Positions 11,749 to 23,700 of a stretch of DNA of 64,000 nt are shown here, piece by piece. The stretch spans positions 56,972,785-57,036,784 of the forward strand of contig ML677326.1 of NCBI GenBank assembly GCA_007922305.1, written 5' to 3'. The stretch's first letter is position 1; every line of letters begins with the position of its first letter. This DNA is from Dermatemys mawii (Eukaryota; Chordata; Testudines; Dermatemydidae). The notes under the pieces were generated by a model. It was not told the origin of the DNA and searched no databases. It saw nothing but the letters and a program-made list of their open reading frames with translations. Both the position numbers and the translations under genes were made by a program.

Positions 11749-14700
11749 CTACAGATTTAAAAAAACAAAACAAATGAAGTTCACCCTTCTTAATTCAGAT
11801 GACAGAAGTACTATAGACACACTCCTGTACTGTTCAGTTCTTCGTAAATGCTTGACTGACAGGGAATTAACAATTCTAGATTTATTTATTTTTTACTTTA
11901 CGTACTAAATTACGTAACAGCCAACCCTTTTCTCTCACTTTGGCAGTGCCTCTTAACCTGTGTTATGTCCTTATCATACAAGAAATTGTGTGCCTCCGCT
12001 ATTTTGCTATGCTAAGCCTTCTCAACCACCTCCCATCCTTACTCTTGAAAGATGTGTATTGTGACTACATTCCCACTAGCCAAGTACAAAATTTGCCATT
12101 GCTGCTTCCAAGAGGTCTAAAAAAGTATCTGGAGAACACTGCAAGAGATTCCTCCCCTCTCTCTCTCCCTCCCCCACAGGTGAAAATATCAGGCCAATTC
12201 TAATCTTCCACTAGTGTAATTGATCTTCCATGGAATTACTCCAGTGGGTACCCAATGGAACAAATCAGGTTATCCTTGTCCCCCTCTGCGATGTAGTGTG
12301 ACAAAGCTAGGCAGAGTCCTACTCAGATCTGCTTTGTAATAAGTTACACCACCACCACCCCATTCATTTCATGTGTGAAATTAACAAGACTAAACATTTT
12401 GCTTAAGGTGAAAAACTGGTCAGATTAGTGTCCAACCTTATATAATTTTGGTTTAAGATCAGTTCGCAACAGAGGAACTGTACTGGTCTAATTAAGTAGT
12501 AAACTACAACAGAATCTGCATTCTTGGGCCATTAGCACCTGTCTCAAGTGTGTTTAGATAATAGTAATAAAGGTTAAAAGCTGATGGTAGCAGAGCATTG
12601 TAACAAGGACCAACAGAAAATGTCATGCTGCTCTCTAGTGTTACTGGTAAGGATGCATGTGTAAATAAGCTAGATGTAGTATTCTAAGCAAGTAAAGAAA
12701 TCAACATGCTTGGTTTGCATAAGTATTTGAAAGGCGGTGAAGTATACTTTGACAGAGTATTTGCTGTCTTGATGAGGATCATTATTATTGTGAAGAAACT
12801 ATAAACAAAAGAGAAAGAGATCAGTGTAAGCCTTTGTGGTATATACTAAGGCTTTTAGAATGGCTCTTTTTTGGGTAGATTGGTTTACTTTAACTGCAAA
12901 TCTGAGAATAGAAGGCACTTACTATAAACATCAAGCCTGGCAGTGCAGGACACAATCCCAGCCTCGTTCTTAGCTGACACAGTATACCAACCAGCATCTT
13001 CTTTTGTAGCTCCCTGAATAAGCAGGCAAATGTAGCCATGGTTATCCTGATGCATACTAAATTGGGCAGAAGAAAAGGTTATTAAAACCTAAATTACATA
13101 ACAGCCAGTGTGGACATGGTTTATTGTGTTTAAATATATCAGTACTAGCACAATTTTAAAGCAGCAAATTTACAGTATTAGGTTATATTTCCTCTTGAAC
13201 ATGCATCTCCCACTAAAGGAATGAGAGAGAGATGTGTGCACAGCAAGTGGAAAATGAATCTGAGCTTAATTTTTAAGTCTGCCATTTTTTAAAATTTGTT
13301 TTTATGCTAAGCAAGCCAAGATGCACAATTAACAGCTGGCTAATATCTCAGTAACCAATCTTTTTCTTGTCCACTATTCAAAACACTGCTTGCTTTAGAG
13401 CTTAGGTTTCAATTGTATTTCCAAGTCAAAACTTCAAAAAAGAAACATTGGGAAAGGATAACATATTTGACCTTTAAGGAATATGAGAGAGAGAGAGAGA
13501 GAGTCATAGTTTGAGAAAGTTATGTGCCTCTCATTCCCTTTTTGTAGATGAAGACATTAATACTTTGCAGGCCTCCTGTGAGGATTAATTCCTTTTTAGA
13601 GCACATAATAAACACTCAGGGCTAAATTCACAAAGAAACTTAAGCCCCTAACAAGTCACTGGGATTCACAAAGCCTGAGTTCAGTGCCTAGGTTTCCTAT
13701 TCACAGCCTTGTAGAACAAAAGGGCCAGAAGGGACCAATGTGCTCACTTAGTCTGACCTCCTATATAGCACATAGGCTCTAAGGCCAGATCTACACTACT
13801 TGCTGGATCAGATCTACACTACTTCCAGGGATCGATTTATCACGTCTCATCTAGAGGGAGAGCGGCTCACTGCCATGAAGACTCTGAGATAAGTCAACCT
13901 GAATGTTACGTCGATTTCGTCTCCTCCTCCTCCCAAGACCAGGGCTAAGGGTTATTTGGAAAAGATCTGTCTTGCTTTAAAAATGGTCAGGCATAGAGAA
14001 TTTACCACAACCCTTGGTAAACTGTTTCATTGACACAATGTACATCTTATTTTCCAGTCTGAATTTGTCTAGCTTCAACTTCCAGCCACTGTTAAATATT
14101 TGTTCCACAGTAGTACTTACAGACTGTACGCAGGTCATCCTTTAGCCTTCCCCTTACTAAGCTAAATAGCTTGAGCTCCTTAAGTCTGTCACTGTAAAGC
14201 ATGTTTTCTAATCCTGTAGCTTGTCTCCAAAACTGTCTCCAATTTATCAGTATCCTTTGTGAAATGTGGAGAGCAGAACTGGATAATCTAGCAGCAGTCA
14301 CACCCGTGTGAACTACAGAGGTAAAATAACATCTCTCTTCCTAGGCGAGATTGCCATTTATGGATCGTCTTTAATTCTGTTGGCCACAGCATCACATGGG
14401 GTGCTCTGCTTCCTAAGTAGTTCCCCATCCTGTAAGTATGTTCTATATTTTTTGTTTACATTTACAGAGTGAATGTGGGATTCCTTGGAATGGGATTCAC
14501 AGAAGCAACTGACAAAGGCACCTCCTGCTGTTTGAATCTGCAACTGCAAACCCTCTCTTAGCATTAGGCACTCTGTCTGGGTTGGCGGCGGGCAGAGAGT
14601 AAGAGGAGCAACTTCAATCTCTAGCCCAGGGGTTAGGACACTTGCCTGAAGAAGACCTGTGATTCAAGTCCCCCCTCTACTTAAAGGGGAGAAGGGATTT

Positions 14701-17700
14701 GAAGTGGGATCTGCTGCCTCCTAGGAGAGTGCTCTAACCATTGGGCTATTCTGAGATGGGTCTCCTTCATCCTCTTCTGTTTGAATTCTTTCTACTGTGA
14801 ATAAATAATTAAATTCATTGGAGCAGGCACACTGGATATTGGCTCTCCCACCTCCCAGTTGAGAGCTCTCACCCCTAAGTTACAAGGGAAGTCATCCTCT
14901 TCCTACCCCCCACATTTTGAGTAAGTCTCCCCTAACGGATAGCTCATCCATGAAGTGGGCTCAGAGCTTACTTACAGGCTTGTGAATCTTCCCCTTGTGT
15001 GTGTGAACCACTGTGACTTAAGTGTTTGTTTGTCTGCCATGGGGCAGCAGTGCTCATGCTCAGAGGCAGAAACATAGGGAACTTTCACTGCATTTAGGTG
15101 CCTACAGAGCTTGGGGGCAGCTGACTGGGGATTTTGTGAATCGTAGTAAGGTCTGATTCTGGGATTTAGGTAGCCAAAGTGGCTGTTAGGCACATGTAGT
15201 GCCTTGAGTGTTCTTACAACCTCATCTTCCCTAAAGGTTATTTCAGTCATGATTTACTTTGATCTTTGTCAGTGAGATTAATTATATAATACTAAACTGC
15301 TCCAACCTCACTCTTTCAGTGTTGCAAGTAAGTGACTCATTCTCTTTCTTCCAAAATATCTGAGGATAAGGCACCCCAGAGACTCGGCACTCCAATCGCA
15401 CAGGATATCCATCAGCCACTCCAGTATTCTGTAGCTTCTCTATAAACACAGGTGGCTTGTGTTCTTCCTTAGCTGTGAAAATACCATAGAAATGGCAACA
15501 ATAGTTACAGTGACAATGTTCTATTACCATTCAGCCTCCATCGCAATTCAGTTAAGTGGTAGAAGACTATTTTTTTAGAAGTTTTCTGCCACTAAGTAGT
15601 GATTTAATTAAATACAATGATTTATATATTTTTAATTAAAATTATTTTTAAAAATTTAAAAGAATTGTATTAGACCCACAACTGCTTCAGGGAAGTAAAA
15701 CTTGTCCTGTCTATGAACTTAATAGGAGAGAGATGGGTTCTAATAGAGCGGGGTGAAATGCTTAGTTCAGCTGAACAAGGCATGCTCAAGATTGTCAAAT
15801 GAAAGTGGCATCATTTTTGGTGTGCCCATTACCTGACAAAACTGGTCCCATACAGATGATATTAAATCTCTCTCTTATGTGGTCTCCATTATTGCTTCAA
15901 GTGTACTTCAGGCAAATGTAGTAGCCTATCTGATTGTGTGCATACACAAAAGAAATTCATGATAAAATTTCTTCTTTTCTTACCTGACTATCTGTACCAT
16001 GGAAAATGTTAACCAATAAAATATAGTCTTTTGAATGGCTTGTGACCCTGATCTCCAACAGCTGATACGACCAGCCCCACCCCCACCAAATGCAAAACAC
16101 CCCACTACAACAAGACAGTCCACCTCCCTCTGTATAATGGCTTAGGCTGTTCTCATCACCATAGTTTCTGAATGCTTTCCATTAGTGCATTAAGTGATGT
16201 GATTAACATCTGTCACCTGATGTGTTTTCTCATATCCTCTCTGGAGGAAGGAGGACTTCTTTTTTTTCCCCCTTTTAAAATGTTACTTTTTAGTTTCCGT
16301 GCTGTTCTAGTGAGTTTCAAGCTCTCCTTCTCTCAATCAGCCTGATACTTGGCTACATACCTATCAGATCCCCAAGCACTTGCTGTATCCCTGCAAAATA
16401 CAGTGTTAATACTGGAGCTATTGCAAGGGGCTGGCTGAGCTGTGTTTAGCACAGAACTCAAGAGGGTGGACAAACTTAGCTAAATGCTTTGGGCTCCATT
16501 GCTTTCCCAACACCAGTGGGTAATGATTAGTCTGTTGGCTACAGTGGCAATGCATTCTGGCCCTCTCGCTTTCCCCAGCAAGCCTCCTATTCTTGAGTGA
16601 CAAGTGAAACAGAGCCTGAGTTTTCTTTCTACAGGAGTATTTCATCTGTCCGTTTAAGGGCAGGTTTACAGTCCCTCGGGGTTTCTGGAGAGGCACAAGC
16701 AGGTCAGAGCATTGGCATGGATCTGGTTCAAAGTAACAACTGCAGTTACACATCTTTTTGCACATTCATAACCATGCATTATATACATTTATTTGAACAT
16801 ATGATGATAGTTCAAACACACACCTCCTGGAATTAATGAACTATTAATTTTAGTGGGTAATAATTTCCTAGTCTTTTGTAAATAACTTCAGATTACATTT
16901 TCAATATTTCATGTAGGCCTCAAACAATTTTCAACATGTAGTCTTAGTACGAAGAGGTTACCTGCAACAATGAGCTCCAGGCTGAATGTATTTTGACCAG
17001 CTCGATTGGTGGCAATGCATGTGTAGATTCCAGAATCTCTAGCTGTGACTGGCTCTATAATCAGAGAGTGTACACCATTCTCACGCACCAACATTTTGTG
17101 AGAACTGTCAGGACGAATTGGTCTTCCATTGAGTTGCCAGCTTAGATCTGGAGTTGGTAATCCACTGACCTTAAATATAAACAGAATGAAACAGAGTCTT
17201 AGCAATACAGAACAGTGGGGAACTCCTTATTTTATACCACAGAAAAAAGAGAGGAATGTTTCTGCAAGAAAATTTGTGTATGACAAAATACAATGGTCCA
17301 AATGTTGCCCTCAGTTACACACCTGTGCATAACTGAGCTAAATTACATCCTATACAATGCCATAGATTTCAGTGGGTTCCCAGGTATGACTGATTAGGTA
17401 TAAGCATTAAAATATATCTTGAATCTAAATAACAAAGTAACAGATTACAGAACAAAAGGTTGGATGTCACCTGTCATCTTTTTGGAATGTTGCCCTTGAT
17501 TCTGAATGAGAAAAGAAACTTTCAGAATTCTTTCCTTGTTGAAAATTTACAGACAAAGGACAACAACTGATTTGTGACACAATTCTTCCTTCAAAAAACA
17601 AACCCATTCGTAATCTGTTATTGATTCCAGTTACGTATTGCTCATTATAGACTAAGTCATCTACAAAACTCTGTGTTCAGATGGTTTGAACCAATGAGAA

Positions 17701-20700
17701 ACTGTTGAAAGATGTTTCTTCAACAATATGTGCTACTTAAGAAAATAAGAGTAAGATATTATAGTATGAGAAACTAATTATGTTTAAAAGTAAACAGCTG
17801 AAGTCTGAATTTTAATTAATTTTCTTATACAAAGTTACAAATCTCTCTACCAAACTAAGTTTTGGTCCTACTTTTGTAAGATTGCGAACAGGCAAAAAAT
17901 GGGCTAAGAGGATTGGTGACTAACAGGCATTGTGTGTTTGTTAGATTCACATCTTTGTTCAAATGGATGTGCATGTCCAATTTACACAACTGAGTTGTAG
18001 AAGGCATTCTCTGTGAACTAAGAGAGTGACCCAAAGTGCTGCTTTCTACTCCATGCTCAGGCCCTCATTCAATCTCTTCCAGAGAGTCCATTTTCCTTTT
18101 ACTATCAGAATCACTTCACGTGAGTACAACAGATAACTGATCCTTAAGCTGTACACTGGAAAGATCACGTCTGAAATTTTGTCAGAGTATCACTTAACAG
18201 CTTTGAAGCTGAGAAAAGAAATACAAAGATTCTTCTTTACATCGTAGCCTCCTCCTTCCCCCTCTACAAGGGTGGGACCCAATGGGAGACTTTACCAAAG
18301 GCCAAGTCTGCATCCTGGTTTTAATTCTGCCTCCTTTGTGTACCTAGAATTCCCACTGAAATCTGAGGTGCATGATTATTACAGGATACAGCTGAATTTG
18401 AACAGAGATTCCTCTCTAGTTCAACACAAACACTAATTAAAACAACTTAATGCTTGCCTTGCAGTCCATTCTGCAGAGTTTTCCTTCTTGAACAATCAGG
18501 TCTCCCGGAGCCTGCAGGAAATGAGGTCGGAAGAATCGTTCCTGAATTGGTTCATTTTCATCGCCACTGTCCCTTGATCGAGATCGAGGTCTTAAAATAA
18601 TATATGAAATAAATTTGTGTATTAGGCATTTCCCCATGTTTTCTGATGAAGGTGAAGAGCCAAATTCAGATGTCAGACTGGTATAAATCTAGATTAATTC
18701 CACTGGATCCCATTGTAATAATTTCATATTTATACCAGCATAACAGAGCAGAATTTGGCTTAAAAATCAATACATTTGACTATTTATTAATTGATTGTCT
18801 ACATTTTGTAGCAAAGACATGAGGTAGAAAATTATGTCATTTATAATGAATGACTTATCTAACTTGGTAGTTTGTTTATATATATATATTTATATATATT
18901 ATGATATTTTTTAGTTTCCATTTATTCTGTGGTTGAAATCTGTGAAAGAAAATGCAAAAGAATTTTGGCAATATTTATATCTACAGCTACAACTCTGCTT
19001 TATTTTTTTGGACATCTGATGCCTTTTCTATTACTGATTAAGCCAAAAACCTGTACTCTCAGTAATTACTTACCTTTAAGAAAATAGTACAAGCTAAAGA
19101 CTATCAGAATTCACAAATACATTAGGTTCCACATTAGCTTTTCCATTATCTTATTAGTTAGTAGTTAAAGACATTTATTTACATTAATGTGAATTAAATT
19201 TTGTTCATCTGCTCTGGAGGATTATTCTTCACTAAAAAGTTATCTGTTTGTCATATTTGTAGTCATTTCCAAAGCAACTCAGTTTGTGGTGTCAGAAGAA
19301 TGAGAATTTAGCTCAGGGGTAGGCAACCTATGGCACGGGTGCCGAAGGCAGCACGCGAGCTGATTTTCAGTGGCACTCACAATGCCTGGGTCCTTGCCAC
19401 TGGTTTGGGGGGCTCTGCATTTTAATTTATTTTTAAATGAGCTGCTTAAACAGTTTAAAAACTATGTTTACTCTACATACAACAATAGTTTAGTTATATA
19501 TTAAAGACGGATAGAAAGAGACCATCTAAAAATGCTAAAATGTATTACTGGCACGCGAAACCTTAAATTACAGTGAATAAATGAAGATTCGGCACACCAC
19601 TTCTGAAAGGTTGCCGACCCCTGATTTAGCTCATAAGCAACACATGCTAAAGAACAAAAGATCTTGTGACATTCAACTGTTTTCAGTAAAAATAAAAGAA
19701 CATGAAAAGAAAAATGCAGAAAATGACCAATCAGCAGATTTCCTCCACCCAAAATACAGTTTTCTGTCATTTCTGTGATCAAGAGTTCTTGCTCATTAAT
19801 TTATTGTACCCTTGTCTGTGGCTAACCAGTTCCTTTTCAGTTGAAAGTAACAATATTTCTATTAAAAGTAACTTATTTAGCAAAAAGTTTTTTCTGCAAT
19901 CTCTGTAAAGTCCTATTTTACTTAGTAAATTTAAAAATGTGTATTTAAAAATGAGATTTATTGCCAATTTCTGTGCTCTGCTAAAGTCATGCAGCTCCAA
20001 TGAATACATTTCTTCTATGGCCAAACTCTGCCCACAGTTACACCCTGCCTCCTGCAACAAGCTTGGACTGCTTAATTGTAACTGAAGACTCATTTGGCCA
20101 ATAATATTTGCATGGCTCCAAAAGTGAAATTCTGCCTTCAGTTAGCATCTACTAGAAGTTCATTTTGCATATCAACCTTCATAATCTGTGTCCATTTCTT
20201 TTTGTCTTGAAGAAATACAAATATTTTTGTACAGGCTCAAAAGCTAAAGAGAGATCTTAAAGGACATACATGGCCAGACTGATCTCTGTTACTTAGTGTT
20301 CTCTGCTTCATCTTTTCTTTCCTTCTCACTCATCTTCATTTTCCCTTCCCTTCCCTCCCCACCTCCCAAAGGCTTTTACACTGTCTTCTCTAGAAGTTAG
20401 TGACCTGCAGGCTCCTTGAATTTCTGACCTACAGCTCCTAGTGGCAGCTCTTCCTGTCACAGATTAATAAGATGCTTTTAATTGTAAAGGTGCTGATTCA
20501 GTGGAACGGGATATTGCAACCTACTGATGAATCAGTGGCTGTGCGGTCCTGGAATAGCTCCTCTGCTACATTTACTATGAAAAATGAACATACAACTAGC
20601 TTTTGTGGGTATAGTGGCCTCATGACTGCAACACAGTGCTGTGGAAAGGGTTTGAATTTAGGCCTTGAGATGAGAAGGTTACTTACCTTGTGCGGTAACT

Positions 20701-23700
20701 GACGTTCTTCAACATCAGTTACTGCACAGGGTGAGTAATCTTCTCTTCTTCGAGAGAGAGTCCCTGTGGGTGAAGGTGACGTCAAAGCAGTGCATCTTAT
20801 GGAGGTAGGGACTTCGGATCAGGTAGAAAAGCAGTAGATAAACAGCTCTGCATAATCGTGTATCTGAGAGAGGGCCCTGAGTAAGGGTATAGTGTTTAAC
20901 AAGGCATGTTCAGAAGACCAGGTGGCTGGTTACAGATGTCAGTGAGGGAAAACCTTATGTAAATAAGCCATAGAATGTGGCCATTGATCTAGTGGAGTGA
21001 GTTCTTATGTCCTATAGAGGCGTACCTTGCTGTATCTAATAACAGAGTCGGAAAATCCATACAATCAGAAATCCATTTTAAAAGTCTGTGTGTTGAAATA
21101 AGTGTCCCTCTGGATCGCTTGGCAATGGAGACAAAGAGTCTAGGAGAATTTCTAAAAGGCTCGGTCCTGTTCAAATAGAAGGATAAAGCCCTGTGTACGT
21201 CTAGTGTATTCATTGTGGACTGGAAAGAGTTTACATGTAGTTCAGGAAAAAGGATTAACGTAATCTTTGGAAAACTAGGGTATAAGGTGGAGGTCTGTCA
21301 TGAGAGGTGCTATTTCTCCTGCTCTCCTGGCAGAAACAATTGCCACTAAGAATGTTGTTTTCGTAGAAAGGGAGCAAGTGGCTAGGGGTTCAAAAGGTTG
21401 TTGAATTAAGCAAGATAAGATTAAGTGAAGGACCCGCAGAGGCGTAGGAAGTCTAACATCTGGGTATAGGGATTGAAGCTCTTTGGGAAATCTTTTAGTC
21501 ATTGGATGAGCGAGCAAACAGAGGTATTGTTAATTTTATGGAGTATAAGAGAAAAGAGGTGCAGACATAGGGGGCAGTCATTTAGTTGAGCACCATTGTG
21601 GGAATCGTTTCCACTTGTGAAGATAGGTGGTGCAAGTAGATTGGGATCTGCTATGTAAATGCACTCTTCAAAGTTCATCCGAGCTGGCTAGTTCATGTTG
21701 GGAGAACCCTGTAGGAACAAAGCTTTGAGGTGAAACATGGATAGATAGAGGTGGAGAGAATGGCTGCGTTTCTGTGATCGTAGGTCCGGAATGAGAGGCA
21801 ACAAGATCGGTGGATCTACAAATTGAGCAGTGCTTAAAGCCTGGAGAGCCAGGCATGTCGGCAGCCGCTGCTGACAGGAATGAAAAGCGAGAGCTGTGGT
21901 GTGGGTTTTTTTTGTGTTGTTGTTTTTTAATAAAGAGAAGCTAACTAACAAATACTAAACTATGCTATAGGTAACCAACTATCTAAAAGAGTAACAGTAA
22001 CAAGAGAGAAATATTTTCTAATATTGAGCTCTGTCTCAAGCCAGGGATGGTAGAGAAGAACTGAGGGAACCGGCCACGCATGCGTTCTATTAAGATGCAC
22101 TCAGAGCACGGGGGCAGGCTCTGCACATGTGTGGCCCGTATGAGTATTGCTGTGAAATTCTCCAATCAAAGGCATAGGGACACACCCACACCTAATGTGG
22201 AGCACCCACAGGGACTCTCGAAGAAGAATAGCTCATTGTTATCCGTGGGCCTGGAACTTTATGGAGGCAGTTTGCAAAGCCCTAGGTAAGGATGGGTGAG
22301 AAGTGCTTTTCAGCACTTGAGTGACTGCCTTTTGGCCAACTCAGGAGTGAGGCTTATGAGAGCCAGAGAGAAAGGCATCCCAGGCCTCCTTGCCCAGAAA
22401 TAAGGATTAGGTTAACATGAGTTCTGAAAAAGGAGGAAATAAAGTGGAGAAATAGGGTGGGGGATCTGAGAGTCATCCTCATAAACAACTGACCCCAGTT
22501 TTATCAGGACTTTCTAGTATCTAATTTAATATTTAGCAGAGCTCTGTTTTCCGTGCAGTATTTGTACCACATATATATACGTGGTTGCTAACTGTTCATA
22601 TGAGCAACAAAATCCATTAATTTCATCCTGAATGATGAAATGCTGTCATATCTATGCTCTGTGTTGTAATTGGCAGCTGATGGCAAGATCCTGCAGTGGG
22701 CATAACCAATGAACAGAACAAATATATGCCACCACAGCAGACACTTGAAGTGGGATCCTCTACTTGGTTAACCAAGAGGCAGTAACTAGGTCAATGAAAG
22801 AATTCTTTCATCGACCCAGGTGCATGTACTGTGGTGGTTAAGGTGACCTAACTACAGTGCAGAGGGAATGAAATTTTTCATCATCCTGAGTGATGTAGAT
22901 AGGTTGACCTAAGTTTTAGGTGTAGACCAGGCCTGGAAAAAGATGCAGCAAGTGAACATGACAAACAAGAAAGGGAGGAAGGATTAGGGTTAAAAAACTA
23001 AGATCACACAATTGTATAAATTGCCTGTTGTACACCTAAAGGTGCCAAGATTACAGGGATTTTTGGATACAAGAGATTTCTTCCCGTGTGCCATATTGTA
23101 CATATACTTTCCTCCCAACTCTCTAATCTTTCCAGCACCTTAGTGTAAAATACATTTAGCAGCTGCAGTGATGACCATATAAAAGAAAACATGTATGGTA
23201 CCTTCTGATATGAGGCTGGCTGGGGGGTGTTCGAGGACTCCGTCCTCTCTGATTGACAGCTTGAACCATCAGCCTTCCCGTACAGCTTATTCTGCCCTGT
23301 TACAAACATTGAGGTGAAATTTTTTTTTTATCAAAAATAAAAAAATTTAACAGAATACATTTTCCCAAAAACACTAAATAAACATATTAATAAATGCCCA
23401 GAGCCTGAAGTTCACTTGCTGGTGCTAACTTTTACTGATGCCCTGCTTTCAAAATCTTTTCTTCCACAAAAAGGCAGTTCCCATCAGAATTAGTTTACAT
23501 ACCACTGCCAACACTACTTTCCCAGTTTTTACAGCTAGCAATCCAACTCTGAACACACTGAAGCAATTCTGTGGTTACAAAAAATCATCAATAAAATGTT
23601 ATGAAGTCTACTTTATTGTATTCTACAAGGTTACCCTTTCAAAAGGGGAAAAATTCTGCACTATCTGGAACACACCTAGTACAGATAGCAGTGAGGTACC

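Larger units (their letters stand above)
13057..15306 (-). other. PALLD intron with CR1, Harbinger MITE and tRNA-like repeat
   Basis: A 2250-bp GT-AG intron. A (GA)n tract lies at about 13484-13503, then a CR1 3' end interrupted by a Harbinger-type MITE, then two opposed tRNA-like units (see separate entries). The remainder is unassigned. Confidence 0.7.
20672..22228 (-). mobile_element. DIRS-like (tyrosine-recombinase) retroelement remnant
   Basis: Minus-strand frames at 21517-21275 and 21213-20989 resemble successive parts of a DIRS-type tyrosine recombinase. One part contains [20 protein letters not shown] (catalytic Arg box), the other [20 protein letters not shown] and [11 protein letters not shown]. 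An inverted pair of about 26 bp (20743-20772 against 22203-22228) marks the ends, and a 31-bp hairpin sits at the left end. RT and most internal sequence are missing. The class call rests on remembered recombinase motifs. Confidence 0.6.
18591..23201 (-). other. PALLD intron with hAT MITE and DIRS-like remnant
   Basis: A 4611-bp GT-AG intron. It holds an AT dinucleotide tract at about 18878-18900, an hAT MITE (19314-19623), a TTCCC tract near 20340-20360, a DIRS-like remnant (about 20672-22228) and a MITE remnant (about 22780-22935). Confidence 0.7.

Noticed and set aside
14619..14690. A genuine tRNA gene
   Set aside because: A and B boxes are present but no complete cloverleaf or anticodon stem could be drawn, and an opposed copy follows at once. 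It is a SINE-like repeat.
16418..16765. Additional PALLD exon
   Set aside because: No Ig or linker similarity. The neighbouring exons already join in frame without it.
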